Virus record (IMG/VR): IMGVR_UViG_3300027499_000325
Coordinates: 1 to 24,207 of that record
DNA length: 24,207 nucleotides
Strand: one strand, 5' to 3'
DNA from: a virus
In this document: in pieces, positions 6,804 to 14,272 of the stretch
How the letters are laid out: each line of letters starts with the position of its first letter
Numbering within the stretch: position 1 is the first letter of the stretch
The notes under the pieces: generated by a model
Told to the model about the DNA's origin: nothing
What the model saw: only the letters and a program-made list of their open reading frames with translations
Databases searched by the model: none
Made by a program: the position numbers and the translations under genes

Positions 6804-8579
6804 CTAGAAACTCGCATTCTGTGTTGACATCCACTCATCCTTATCCCACAGCGTGTGAGTAGCAGGGTCGTAATAAACTTCGCAGGCTAACCCAGTCCAT
6901 CCTGTAGAACGTGATTTCAATACATGCACAAACGTGGTATTACGCTCCACCAAATCCTCTGCATTCTTGTTACGTTGCAAGGCAATGTTTACACCTGCTG
7001 AACGGTACTGTGTACCTGACCCGATAATCTGCTCCTCTGTCAGGAATGCACCTTGGCTTGCTGATTTTTCACCACTACCTGACTTGCGAACATGCGAGAT
7101 ATTGAAGATGATGCAGTTATGTTGCTTTACAACTTTCTTCTCCCATGCCATCCACTCATCAACAAACTCTATAGGCTTACCAGAGAACACATCGCTAACT
7201 ACATCAATAACAATAATTTTACATCCACATGCGATAATCAGTTCTTCGATTTGCTCTTTCAGTTTAGAGTAATCACCCCGATCATCCAGTAAAAATAGGC
7301 GGCTTGTCCCATCTTCTCGCTTAAAAAGACGGTGTGCAGCCTCCTCTGCCTCTTTACTTGCCACAAAGTCCATACGTTCCTTTTTATCCGCTATAAGTGC
7401 GATCTTACGGCCAAGATAATGAGAGAGAAGGTTTTCACCGTATTCGCCACTCTCTGCTTCAAGAGACACAACGCCAACATTCAAATCTAACTCAGTCATC
7501 CAATAGGAAACACACTGATTGATTGCACTGCTTTTCCCAGACCCACTTCCAGCAAGTACGTTACAAATGTATCCGTAATTTACACCACCAGCTAACACAT
7601 CATTCACCTTTTTCCACATAGGTGGAAATTTCAGTTTGTCCACCATTGCACGTTGTTTGATTTCTTCGTAGATTTTATCACTGTCAACAATAGCTGCTGA
7701 AGTATATAAACGTGCCTTCCAGAAGTCTGAAATAAAATCTTTTTCCTTCCCGTATTTAATATACTCATCAGCATCTTTATATCTCATTTCCATCACATAT
7801 GCTTTACCTTTAGGTAGCACTTTGCAGATACTTTCTGTTGCATCCTTGCCTGCTTGATCGTTGTCCATACACACGACAATTTTCTTAAACTGGCAAAGCC
7901 ACTCATATTGCGCTGCTAACTCTTTTGCGGCTGAAGGTTCACCGTTTACAGGGCAAACCACTGCAACAGGATCATAAGCATCTTTTCCACGCTGTTTTTG
8001 ATCATCTAAGAGCATTTGGTAAGCTGCCAACATCTTAACCTCTCCACCGACAACTAAGAGTGTATGGTTAAAATTCTTGAACCGGAATTGACCAATCAAA
8101 TCACACTCTTTATCAACCTTTCCTACTGGGTGAGAAAAGTCTTTAGGGAATACTCGTGTTTTGTATCCTGCAAGCATTGAGTTTACGGTAGTTGGCACAT
8201 ACTGCTTAATTGGTTCTCCTGTTGCAGTATCGTACTCATATCGAACACCGAAGTACTTGCTTACTTCATCACGGATTCCACGATAGCCCTTACCGGATAC
8301 ACCTGTATATAACTTAATCCGTTCATTTTCTTCGCTACTAATAATTTCCCGTGTCATTACTTCATCCTCATAATCATCAGAGACATCATTTGTTAAAGCA
8401 TTACGTTTTGCTTTCTCATCATCAGAAAGCACCGTGTAATTACATTTCCAACAGTAACCGCCTTTCCCATCACCATACCAATAAAAGTTATCACCTGCAT
8501 GATCCTCACCATTCTTACGACATGCAGGACATGGGTTCTTACCTACCCTGTAACCGTTGTTTTTCCCTACCTCGTACAT
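6804..8579 (-). CDS. T7 gp4-like DNA primase-helicase
   Basis: This bifunctional replication protein of 591 residues unwinds the fork and makes primers. A zinc-binding domain comes first (CPAC at 17-20 and CWKC at 43-46). The TOPRIM domain has VVGGE (E180) and MDNDQAG (D239, D241). The RecA-like helicase has Walker A AGSGSGKSS (343-351) and Walker B IIVID (455-459). T7 gp4 has 566 residues. The start at MYEVGKNN is chosen because the zinc domain follows directly, AAGGA lies ~10 nt upstream, and a consensus promoter at 8614-8642 would begin transcription just before it. A longer frame to 8990 is therefore rejected. Confidence 0.93.
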   Translation of the reverse strand: MYEVGKNNGYRVGKNPCPACRKNGEDHAGDNFYWYGDGKGGYCWKCNYTVLSDDEKAKRNALTNDVSDDYEDEVMTREIISSEENERIKLYTGVSGKGYRGIRDEVSKYFGVRYEYDTATGEPIKQYVPTTVNSMLAGYKTRVFPKDFSHPVGKVDKECDLIGQFRFKNFNHTLLVVGGEVKMLAAYQMLLDDQKQRGKDAYDPVAVVCPVNGEPSAAKELAAQYEWLCQFKKIVVCMDNDQAGKDATESICKVLPKGKAYVMEMRYKDADEYIKYGKEKDFISDFWKARLYTSAAIVDSDKIYEEIKQRAMVDKLKFPPMWKKVNDVLAGGVNYGYICNVLAGSGSGKSSAINQCVSYWMTELDLNVGVVSLEAESGEYGENLLSHYLGRKIALIADKKERMDFVASKEAEEAAHRLFKREDGTSRLFLLDDRGDYSKLKEQIEELIIACGCKIIVIDVVSDVFSGKPIEFVDEWMAWEKKVVKQHNCIIFNISHVRKSGSGEKSASQGAFLTEEQIIGSGTQYRSAGVNIALQRNKNAEDLVERNTTFVHVLKSRSTGWTGLACEVYYDPATHTLWDKDEWMSTQNASF

Positions 8580-8613
8580 AGTAAAGCAATCCTTATCGTA
8601 GTGAAGAGATACG

Positions 8614-8642
8614 ATTGTATGGTTTGGCAGGTATTCTGTCAA
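8614..8642 (-). promoter_or_regulatory. Strong sigma70-type promoter for primase-helicase
   Basis: On the minus strand there is a -35 TTGACA (8637-8642), a 17-nt spacer and a -10 TACAAT (8614-8619). The predicted start of transcription is ~8607, giving a leader of about 28 nt before the ATG at 8579. It heads the whole leftward arm. Confidence 0.82.
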
Positions 8643-9072
8643 CAAGATAGTGGCCAATGGCGATGTGCACCGTCCCACAGGTGTTTGTGAAATTTTATCA
8701 TCCGTTGTGTCTAAATTTTGAACACAACAAGAGTGAATTTTTCGCATGTCGGTAGGCTTTACTATCGCGAATTTTCTGCTGCATGTTTTTATAAATAACA
8801 GAATAAATAAAAGAAAAACCCTTTCTTCGTAGTAGAGAGTAGTGAGAGAAGATACATAGGCACTCTCGTACAACCTCCGTAAGACAAAGTGACAAGACTT
8901 CTTTATGTTTGTGTTCAAAACCAATCCAAGAATGGCTGTAAAAGCCACACAATCGGCCTGTATTGAACGATATCGTGTGAAACGTATCATTTCATACCTG
9001 CATGTGTTTTAACGCAATACAGAGGCTTTATGAGCGTTTATGCAGTCTTAAGGTTGTCTTGATAGTCTGTTG
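8643..9072. other. Divergent intergenic control region, candidate replication origin
   Basis: About 430 nt without a credible gene separate the two transcription arms. The region contains four AATTTT tracts at 8691, 8714, 8736 and 8770, spaced 23, 22 and 34 bp, near whole helical turns as in bent DNA. An AT-rich block lies at ~8784-8816. There is a 7-bp hairpin (GTTGTGT/ACACAAC, 8704-8728) and a perfect 10-bp palindrome ACGATATCGT (8967-8976). Origin function is inference from position and composition. The promoters facing out on both sides are clear. Confidence 0.45.
8716..8920. repeat. 12-bp inverted repeat pair around AT-rich block
   Basis: TTTTGAACACAA at 8716-8727 is repeated in perfect inverted form at 8909-8920, 181 bp apart. 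The midpoint (~8818) abuts the AT-rich block. Shorter TTGTGT/ACACAA copies occur at 8705-8710 and 8947-8952. The arrangement fits paired binding sites for an initiator or regulator. Confidence 0.7.
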
Positions 9073-9102
9073 TTGACACGGGACATCTCGTTAAGGCACA
9101 AT
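9073..9102 (+). promoter_or_regulatory. Sigma70-type promoter, rightward arm
   Basis: There is a consensus -35 TTGACA (9073-9078), an 18-nt spacer and a -10 CACAAT (9097-9102). It lies 31 nt upstream of the first rightward gene. The AGGAGG site and ATG at 9134 follow, so transcription would start near 9109. Confidence 0.68.
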
Positions 9103-9133
9103 GCACATGATCATTCATTCAGGAGGTAGTAAC

Positions 9134-9949
9134 ATGAACGCATTACAAGCACTGAGCATCTTAGCTAAGACACATCCATCAACCATCGGTGTAGATGGCT
9201 TAGAGCACCATATCTTGTTGGTTATGCTTGGTTGTGCAGACAATAACATGATCGTTGCTTGTGGTGGCTACAAGGCCATTGCAGAGCGTGTTGGTAAAAC
9301 TACTCGCACAAGCAATGAGCGTGTAAACCATTTGATCGAACTAGGCTACATTGAGATTCACCAGAACAAACGCTGGTGTGTTAGTGGTTGGACTAAGACT
9401 CAATTCCGTGTTACTGACAAACTACTGGAAACATTGTCTGGAGAGCAATGGGAGGACGTTCAAGAGAACGATATTGCACCAGTAATCATCACACATCATG
9501 GTATCAAGGTTAAGTCTAACAAAGACGTTGATATGTCTTTTGTTAAGCAGGTGATGGATAAGTTACAACGTGGTCAGTTGCTTACATTGCTCAAGACTTA
9601 CAGTGAGAAGAAGATGTCGGTGCAATATGCCATTGAGTATGCTAAAGCGACAAAGCGTGATGTGAGAAGTTGGTATGCCTACCTGATGAAGTGTGCAGAG
9701 CAATACAACGATTTTGGTCTGTTGGTTAGAGAGATGAATAAGCAGTCTGCTAAGAAACAAAATGTTGTAGTGGAAGATAAGCCAGTTGTTGCACCATTAG
9801 TTAGTGTGTGCAATAATCAAAACACACCACATGGCGTAGCAAAAACTAGATATGTGGCAGAACTGCCTAGCCAAAACAATAAAGGTATGTCAGCTAAAAA
9901 TGCCTTGAATGCTGTTAAAGAAATGCTCAAGATGAAGAAAGGTGTTTGA
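9134..9949 (+). CDS. Winged-helix DNA-binding protein, possible regulator or replication initiator
   Basis: This 271-residue protein starts at MNALQALS, with a near-perfect AGGAGG 7 nt upstream. Residues ~20-75 form a winged helix-turn-helix (GGYKAIAERVGKTTRTSNERVNHLIELG, then a beta wing). A helical middle region and a basic, low-complexity C-terminus follow. The layout recalls phage replication or transcription regulators with an N-terminal wHTH, but no specific family is recognised. It is the first gene of the rightward arm and sits next to the candidate origin, so binding there is a reasonable guess. The next gene starts 2 nt downstream. Confidence 0.78.
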   Translation: MNALQALSILAKTHPSTIGVDGLEHHILLVMLGCADNNMIVACGGYKAIAERVGKTTRTSNERVNHLIELGYIEIHQNKRWCVSGWTKTQFRVTDKLLETLSGEQWEDVQENDIAPVIITHHGIKVKSNKDVDMSFVKQVMDKLQRGQLLTLLKTYSEKKMSVQYAIEYAKATKRDVRSWYAYLMKCAEQYNDFGLLVREMNKQSAKKQNVVVEDKPVVAPLVSVCNNQNTPHGVAKTRYVAELPSQNNKGMSAKNALNAVKEMLKMKKGV

Positions 9950-9950
9950 G

Positions 9951-10331
9951 ATGTTAATCGATGAACTAGATACGTTGCTCAATGTGCTAAATCAGAAGAT
10001 GGATGAGTTCAATCATCAAGCAGGCAACGAGAATGATTTTGGTATTGAAAGATACGATCGTGGTGTTGCTCATGGACTGTCTATCGCTATCTACACGTTA
10101 GATTATCTTGTCAATTCTTGGAAAGAGAAAACACCAGAGGATTGGCGAGATAATGTGAAACTTGTAATTCACAAGCAAGCACTAACGAATGCAATCAACG
10201 ACCTACATGCTACAAAGCAAAGAATGAAGGTATACGATGCTTGCGATCTTCGTAATCAGTTTTCAGACTATGAAATTGGTGTCGAAATTGATAAACTGAA
10301 CGAAATTGCAAACAGATTAAAGGGTTTGTAA
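9951..10331 (+). CDS. Hypothetical helical protein
   Basis: This 126-residue protein starts at MLIDELDTLL, with AAAGGTG 7 nt upstream inside the preceding gene's end. A GTG three codons earlier is possible but has no site. Nearly all of it is predicted helical and acidic (ELDTLLNVLNQKMDEF, EIDKLNEIANRLKGL). No motif is recognised. It follows the wHTH gene directly, so it may be its co-expressed partner. Confidence 0.68.
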   Translation: MLIDELDTLLNVLNQKMDEFNHQAGNENDFGIERYDRGVAHGLSIAIYTLDYLVNSWKEKTPEDWRDNVKLVIHKQALTNAINDLHATKQRMKVYDACDLRNQFSDYEIGVEIDKLNEIANRLKGL

Positions 10332-10445
10332 GATGTTGATGGCTGTGTTATTGTTTGTTCTTGCTAGTTTGTGTGAGTAATATGAGCAGTATGAGCAGTA
10401 TGAGCAGTATGTGTAAGTGGTTTGTTAAATTTAAGGAGATGTAAA
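10332..10445 (+). other. Intergenic leader with two tiny reading frames
   Basis: The stretch contains a 15-residue hydrophobic frame (10333-10380, MLMAVLLFVLASLCE) with AGGG upstream. A 20-residue frame (10382-10444) follows, encoding MSS three times and then MCKWFVKFKEM. Its stop lies 1 nt before the Rha-like ATG at 10446. These may be a leader peptide system or the remains of a decayed gene. There is no evidence that either is translated. Confidence 0.35.
10382..10408. repeat. Three tandem 9-bp repeats upstream of rha copy 2
   Basis: ATGAGCAGT is repeated three times exactly, then decays into ATGTGTAAG. It lies 38 nt upstream of the Rha-like start. Unit length and copy number equal those of the unrelated-sequence array before the other Rha-like gene (2998-3024). 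Confidence 0.9.
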
Positions 10446-11156
10446 ATGGAAAAGAATTTGATGGTGATTGGTTCTGCTAACGAAACAGTGTTGACGATGT
10501 CTAGCTTAGAGATTGCAGAGTTGACTGGTAAGCAGCATAAGCATGTCCTGACAGACATCCGTAACATGCTGAATAGTCTAAACATTGAATCAGCCGTTTT
10601 CACGGCCGATTACAAAGATAGCAAAGGTCGGATGTATCCATGCTACAATTTACCAAAGCGTGAGACACTCTGCTTAATTGCTGGCTACAATGTTCAGGTT
10701 CGTATGCGTATTATTGATCGATGGCAAGAACTGGAAGCTAAAGGTAAGCCAGACTTGAGTACCGATGTTGGTAAACTGTTAATGATTCAAGAGATGGCAG
10801 CAAAGCAATTAGAGCTTATCTCAGAGAATAAGCGTATCTCGGAATCACTATCTATTGCTGCACCAAAGGCTGAATTTGTTGACAATTTTGTTGATAGCAC
10901 AGGATTAAAAGGTTTCCGTAAAATGGCAAAGATATTTGGTATCAGTGAACGTAGATTCCGACAGTTCTTAGCTGATAACAAAATCATGTATAAGCAGAAC
11001 AAGTGTTGGTTGCCTTACGCTCGGCATATCAATGCAGGACGATTTGTAAATAAAACTGGTGAGTCTCGAGGCCACGCTTTTATCTCTACCTACTTCACAC
11101 CAAAAGGTGAGGTATGGGTTGCTGGCCTATTAAAAGAGGCAGGTGAGATTGCTTAA
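10446..11156 (+). CDS. Rha-family / KilAC-domain phage regulator (copy 2)
   Basis: This 236-residue paralogue of the leftward gene at 2255-2974 shares the Rha-type domain (TMSSLEIAELTGK, CYNLPKRET, LIAGYNVQVRMRII, ~16-100). It also has a KilAC-type C-terminal domain (GFRKMAKIFGISERRFRQFL, ~155-235). The middle helices differ. AAGGAG lies 7 nt before the ATG, and a terminator follows within 25 nt, so it ends the first rightward unit. In temperate phages this architecture serves in regulation or antirepression. Here its target is unknown. Two copies may reflect duplication or domain shuffling with other phages. Confidence 0.88.
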   Translation: MEKNLMVIGSANETVLTMSSLEIAELTGKQHKHVLTDIRNMLNSLNIESAVFTADYKDSKGRMYPCYNLPKRETLCLIAGYNVQVRMRIIDRWQELEAKGKPDLSTDVGKLLMIQEMAAKQLELISENKRISESLSIAAPKAEFVDNFVDSTGLKGFRKMAKIFGISERRFRQFLADNKIMYKQNKCWLPYARHINAGRFVNKTGESRGHAFISTYFTPKGEVWVAGLLKEAGEIA

Positions 11157-11178
11157 TTAAATTGGTGCAATAACAACA

Positions 11179-11211
11179 GAGACATGCTAGTATAGGTGTC
11201 TCTTTTCTTTT
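11179..11211 (+). terminator. Rho-independent terminator before DNA polymerase
   Basis: GAGACA (11179-11184) pairs with TGTCTC (11197-11202) across a 12-nt loop and is followed by TTTTCTTTT. A wobble T-G pair can extend the stem to 7 bp. The stem is short and the loop wide, so partial termination is likely. The polymerase ATG follows 15 nt later. Confidence 0.68.
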
Positions 11212-11225
11212 ATGGGATGCAAAGC

Positions 11226-13184
11226 ATGGAAACATTAGATGGTTTCTATTTTGATATTGAGACTGACGGACTGTATTTGCAATCAAGCAAAATCTGGTAT
11301 GCAAAGTTCAAGAGTCTTGATGGTAAACGGGAATTAGCACTATTTCCGCACAATGATAAGGGTGCAGCAAACAAACTAATGCAGTGGGTTGGTCAATACC
11401 CTGATGGCTGTTATGTGGTATCACACAATGGCTTAGGGTTTGACTTATGGGCTTTATGGAAATTGATGGGGATTAAGCCAGTTGTAGGTAAAGCAGGTAA
11501 AGATTACTTAGGCGGTAAGCACGTTACGTTCATTGATACCTATGTGCTGTCGATGTATATCAACCCAGATTCTAAAGGGCATTCACTTGAGTTCTTAGCA
11601 TCTGGGAACGAGAATGAGAAGATGGACTTCCGTCAGAAATTGATTGATCAAGGGCTGATGGATAAGGCAGCACCAAAAGGACAAGAGTTCTCATTCTTCT
11701 CTGAATCAATGATTGAATACTGTGATGCTGACGTTGAGGCTGGTATTGGTGTATTCAATAAACTGTGGGCTGATGCTAAGGCATTGTATAAAGACTGGGT
11801 TCATCCTTCTTTCCGCCAACTCAGTAAAGACTATTTCCTGTATTCAGCACAGGCTTATACAGGTGTTAAATTCAACGTGGAGAAGGCTAAGGCACTGCTG
11901 GCACATATTGATGAGAAGATGGCAGAGATTAAGGCTATCGTTGACCCTATGTTGCCTAGTCGTGAATTGAAAAGCACTGAGCAAGCATTTTACAAGATTC
12001 CTGCTGCACCGTATAAAAAGAACGGCGATCTTAGTTCGACAATGATTAAATGGCTAGAGAAGCATAATGCTAAAATTGTTGATGGCAAGATTGAAGCGTA
12101 CGGGATGAAAGTTGATATTGTTGCCAATACTGTCTTACCAGTAAAGATGCCGCTTGAGATTGATGATAATGATGAATTGAAGAATTACTTTCTTGAATCA
12201 GGTTGGATACCGCATGAAGATTTTTGGAACTATAAAAATGATCCAGCAACAAAAAAACCTATGCGTGATGCTAATGGTAAACTGATTAAAACATCACCAA
12301 AAATTAAAAGTGATGGTGAGTTGTGTCCTAACCTATTAAAACTGAATGGTGAAGTTCCAGCAAAGGTTGTGAAATACCTCTCTTACCGTAACAGACGTGG
12401 TGTTGTAAAAGGGTGGATAAATAATTGGCGTATTGAATGGGATGGGCGACTAAGTGCTGAGATTAGCGGATACACTCCTACTTTCCGTGTAAAACATAAA
12501 ACAGTAACAAACTGCCCAAAAGCTGATGCAGGTGTTTTGCTAGGAAGTGAAATGCGCGATCTGTTTACTGTTGACAATGGTTGCTGGTACATTGGCACTG
12601 ATGCAGCAGCATTAGAGAATAGGACAGTGGCAGCGTACACAATGAAGTACGATAATGGTGCATTTGCTGATATTGTCCTTAACGGAGATAGCCATTCTAG
12701 AAACGCTTTCATTTTCTTCCCTGATCTGAAAAATAGGTTTGATCCGTGTATGAAAGGGTTGAAAGACTTGCCAGAATTTAAGCCATACCGTAATAAAGCT
12801 AAGACAGGTGCATATTTATTGGCATACGGCGGAGGCGTTGGGAGGTTATCGGCAAGTCTTGGCTTATCTAAATCTGAAGCAAAAAGGGCTTACGATAACT
12901 ACTTCCTAGAGAATGAAGGTCTAGGTAAACTTAAGGAAAACATTGAGAGGTATTACAACACGGTAGGTAAGAAAAGCCATGTACCGGCTTGGGACGGCAG
13001 GATGTTATGTGCCAGAGGTAAGCACACATTGATTAACTTAATTGGGCAAAGTTGCGGCTCAATAGCTATGAGTTATGCAGCCTGTTTCATGGATGCTTGG
13101 CTGGGTGAGATGTATCTCGATGATTTAGGCAGACCTTACTATCTATATAAAGGCAAAAAGGTTAAGCGTGTGAGTATGGTGCAT
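11226..13184 (+). CDS. Family A DNA polymerase (T7 gp5-like), exon 1
   Basis: This is the replicative polymerase, residues 1-653. The 3'-5' exonuclease domain shows FDIETDG (D10, E12) and YCDADVEAG (D167/D169). The polymerase domain has motif A at TDAAALENR (D459) and motif B R522-K526-Y530-Y534. These align with T7 R518, K522, Y526 and Y530, and the Tyr at 530 predicts acceptance of dideoxynucleotides. The exon stops after His653 of motif C. Reading on gives KCCAF and a stop, which removes the catalytic Asp. Joining to 13435-13593 restores HDE and gives 705 residues (T7: 704). The start at METLDG is preferred, but the ribosome site (GGGA) is weak. Confidence 0.93.
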
Positions 13185-13434
13185 AAATGTTGTGCCTTCT
13201 AGCAGGAATGCTAGTCGAACAACTCTCCTAATTCGGTGAAACCCTAACAGAGACCCTAACAAAATAGCTGAGGGCAATACCGAGCAAAGAAGCAATGCTT
13301 CTGTGTGTGGAGGCTATCCCGACAGGGAGTAGGTAGCAAGTGCTATCGAAACGGAGAGAGGCCAGAACGGTCTGTGATCTAGCCCGACACTACAGGAAAC
13401 TGTAGAGTGGTGTAACGAACCACATAACTGATTG
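13185..13434 (+). ncRNA. Group I (IA-like) self-splicing intron, ORF-less, in DNA polymerase motif C
   Basis: The 250-nt insert begins after an exon T and ends in G, as group I introns do. Elements seen: P1 GCAT/GTGC with a terminal U-G (13181-84/13192-95); P10 GTT with exon GAC; P2 13199-13214 (GGAA loop); P3 CTCTCC/GGAGAG (13223-28/13353-58); P4 TCGGT/ACCGA (13233-37/13279-83); P5 CCCT/AGGG (13242-45/13271-74); P6 GC/GT with hairpin P6a (13288-13302); P7 GGCTA/TAGCC (13312-16/13380-84); P7.1 CCC/GGG; P7.2 GGTAGC/GCTATC (13332-47); P8 GGCC/GGTC; P9 13390-13405 (GAAA loop); P9.1 13407-13423. P7.1 and P7.2 point to subgroup IA. There is no endonuclease ORF. Confidence 0.93.
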
Positions 13435-13593
13435 GACGAATACTCATTTGAATGTGAAGATGGTGTAGAGGAGGAGATAACAGCATTGACAGTAAAGGCT
13501 ATTGTAAAGGCCGGTGAATACATGAAATTGCCGTTAGAGTTGGATGGGGAAGGTAAGAAGTCATATAACGGTAGCTGGAAAGACGTTCACTAA
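13435..13593 (+). CDS. Family A DNA polymerase, exon 2
   Basis: These 52 codons begin DEYSFECEDG and end SWKDVH. They contain the catalytic Asp and Glu of motif C, with Asp as residue 654 of the spliced protein (the T7 catalytic residue is also Asp654). The last helix follows. Alone the exon has no start codon or ribosome site and would be meaningless, which supports splicing. The stop TAA is at 13591-13593. No convincing terminator follows, and a new promoter lies at 13623-13652. Confidence 0.92.
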   Translation, partial: DEYSFECEDGVEEEITALTVKAIVKAGEYMKLPLELDGEGKKSYNGSWKDVH

Positions 13594-13622
13594 TTTTTCT
13601 GTAAATTATCCTAAAAAGACAC

Positions 13623-13652
13623 TTGACAGATTGTAAAATAATAGACTACTAT
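13623..13652 (+). promoter_or_regulatory. Sigma70-type promoter after DNA polymerase
   Basis: A consensus -35 TTGACA (13623-13628), an 18-nt spacer and a -10 TACTAT (13647-13652) lie 30 nt after the polymerase stop. It would restart transcription for the small genes, the RNA ligase locus and SSB independently of the intron-bearing message. Confidence 0.65.
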
Positions 13653-13691
13653 CTGTCTTGTGTTATTGCAAACGGAGGTGTTTAACAAAGT

Positions 13692-13862
13692 ATGTATCTC
13701 AACAATTTGAAAAAAGACAAGCCTTATTCCGGATTAGCTAAGGTTGCTCATTTTGAGCATAGAGCTAAGGTAAAGGCTTCACTGGTGAAGAAGAAGCGTT
13801 TGCAGAAAGTAAAAGAGCATGATGCACTTCTTGAAATGGAAGATAAACAAACAGAGGACTAA
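13692..13862 (+). CDS. Small basic protein, 56 residues
   Basis: The frame runs from ATG 13692 to TAA 13860-13862, starting MYLNNLKKDKPYSG. It is lysine-rich in the middle (LVKKKRLQKVKEH) with an acidic tail (MEDKQTED), the kind of charge split seen in small nucleic-acid-binding or host-interacting phage proteins. No family is recognised. GGAGG lies upstream but 13 nt from the ATG, longer than usual. It is the first gene after the promoter at 13623 and ends 2 nt before the next ATG. Confidence 0.6.
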   Translation: MYLNNLKKDKPYSGLAKVAHFEHRAKVKASLVKKKRLQKVKEHDALLEMEDKQTED

Positions 13863-13864
13863 AA

Positions 13865-14134
13865 ATGTCTCGCATTAAAACAATCGAAGATTTACTTGAT
13901 GTTATCAATGAGATTGAGTACCCATTGACGGTAGTTAAGACGGGTAAACTTACTGATGAATACATCTACGATTCAGATAATTTCTTTGTTGTGATTGACA
14001 CAGAACGTCTTGGTGAGGTTGTTATCTTTGATAGTTTGTTTGTTAAAGTGAAGAACGAGGAAGTAAGTCCTGAATGGACTGATGTTGAGGACTTGATTGA
14101 GGCACTTCTTAAAACAGCCATGAAAGTTAAATAG
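13865..14134 (+). CDS. Hypothetical acidic protein, 89 residues
   Basis: The start at MSRIKTIEDLL has GAGG 7 nt upstream. The protein alternates predicted strands and helices (YIYDSDNFFVVIDTERLGEVV, then VEDLIEALLKTAM) and is strongly acidic. No motif is recognised. It ends 8 nt before the RNA ligase stub at 14143, so it originally sat directly in front of an intact ligase gene. Confidence 0.68.
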   Translation: MSRIKTIEDLLDVINEIEYPLTVVKTGKLTDEYIYDSDNFFVVIDTERLGEVVIFDSLFVKVKNEEVSPEWTDVEDLIEALLKTAMKVK

Positions 14135-14142
14135 GGGGAAGT

Positions 14143-14271
14143 ATGCGTAAAATGGCAACAGTGCGTAAGATTGACGATATTCAGCCAATCGAGAATGCAG
14201 ATGCTATTGAGAAGGCTGTGGTAGGTGGATGGAACGTAGTGGTTAAGAAAAAGTATAAACAGGAGTACTGA
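14143..14271 (+). pseudogene. Orphaned 5' fragment of the original RNA ligase gene
   Basis: This 42-codon frame starts with a strong AGGGGG site. Its product begins MRKMATVRKIDDIQPIENAD and continues GGWNVVVKK before ending KYKQEY and a stop. It aligns with the first ~40 residues of the ligase at 14962 (MRKLATIRKID, IEGAD, GGWRVV, KY). It lacks the rest of the OB domain and all catalytic motifs. It uses the phage's usual CGT arginine codons, so it is probably the native start, cut off when the endonuclease gene inserted. Its last codons contain the ribosome site of the next gene. Whether the peptide does anything is unknown. Confidence 0.82.
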
Positions 14272-14272
14272 T

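Noticed and set aside
8698-8952. 84-residue minus-strand frame in the divergent region
   Set aside because: No ribosome site, odd composition, and it overlaps the repeats and AT-rich control elements.
8580-8990. N-terminal extension of primase-helicase by 137 residues
   Set aside because: A consensus sigma70 promoter lies inside it (8614-8642), the zinc domain begins right at the later Met, and the extra residues resemble no domain.
10382-10408. CRISPR-like array
   Set aside because: Repeats are only 9 bp and directly adjacent, with no spacers.
11162-11193. Extended -10 promoter (TGCTAGTAT) before DNA polymerase
   Set aside because: No -35 at proper distance, and the bases are part of the terminator loop.
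13185-13202. Polymerase as a truncated pseudogene ending at 13202
   Set aside because: The missing C-terminus resumes in perfect register at 13435, and the gap folds as a group I intron, so splicing explains the break.
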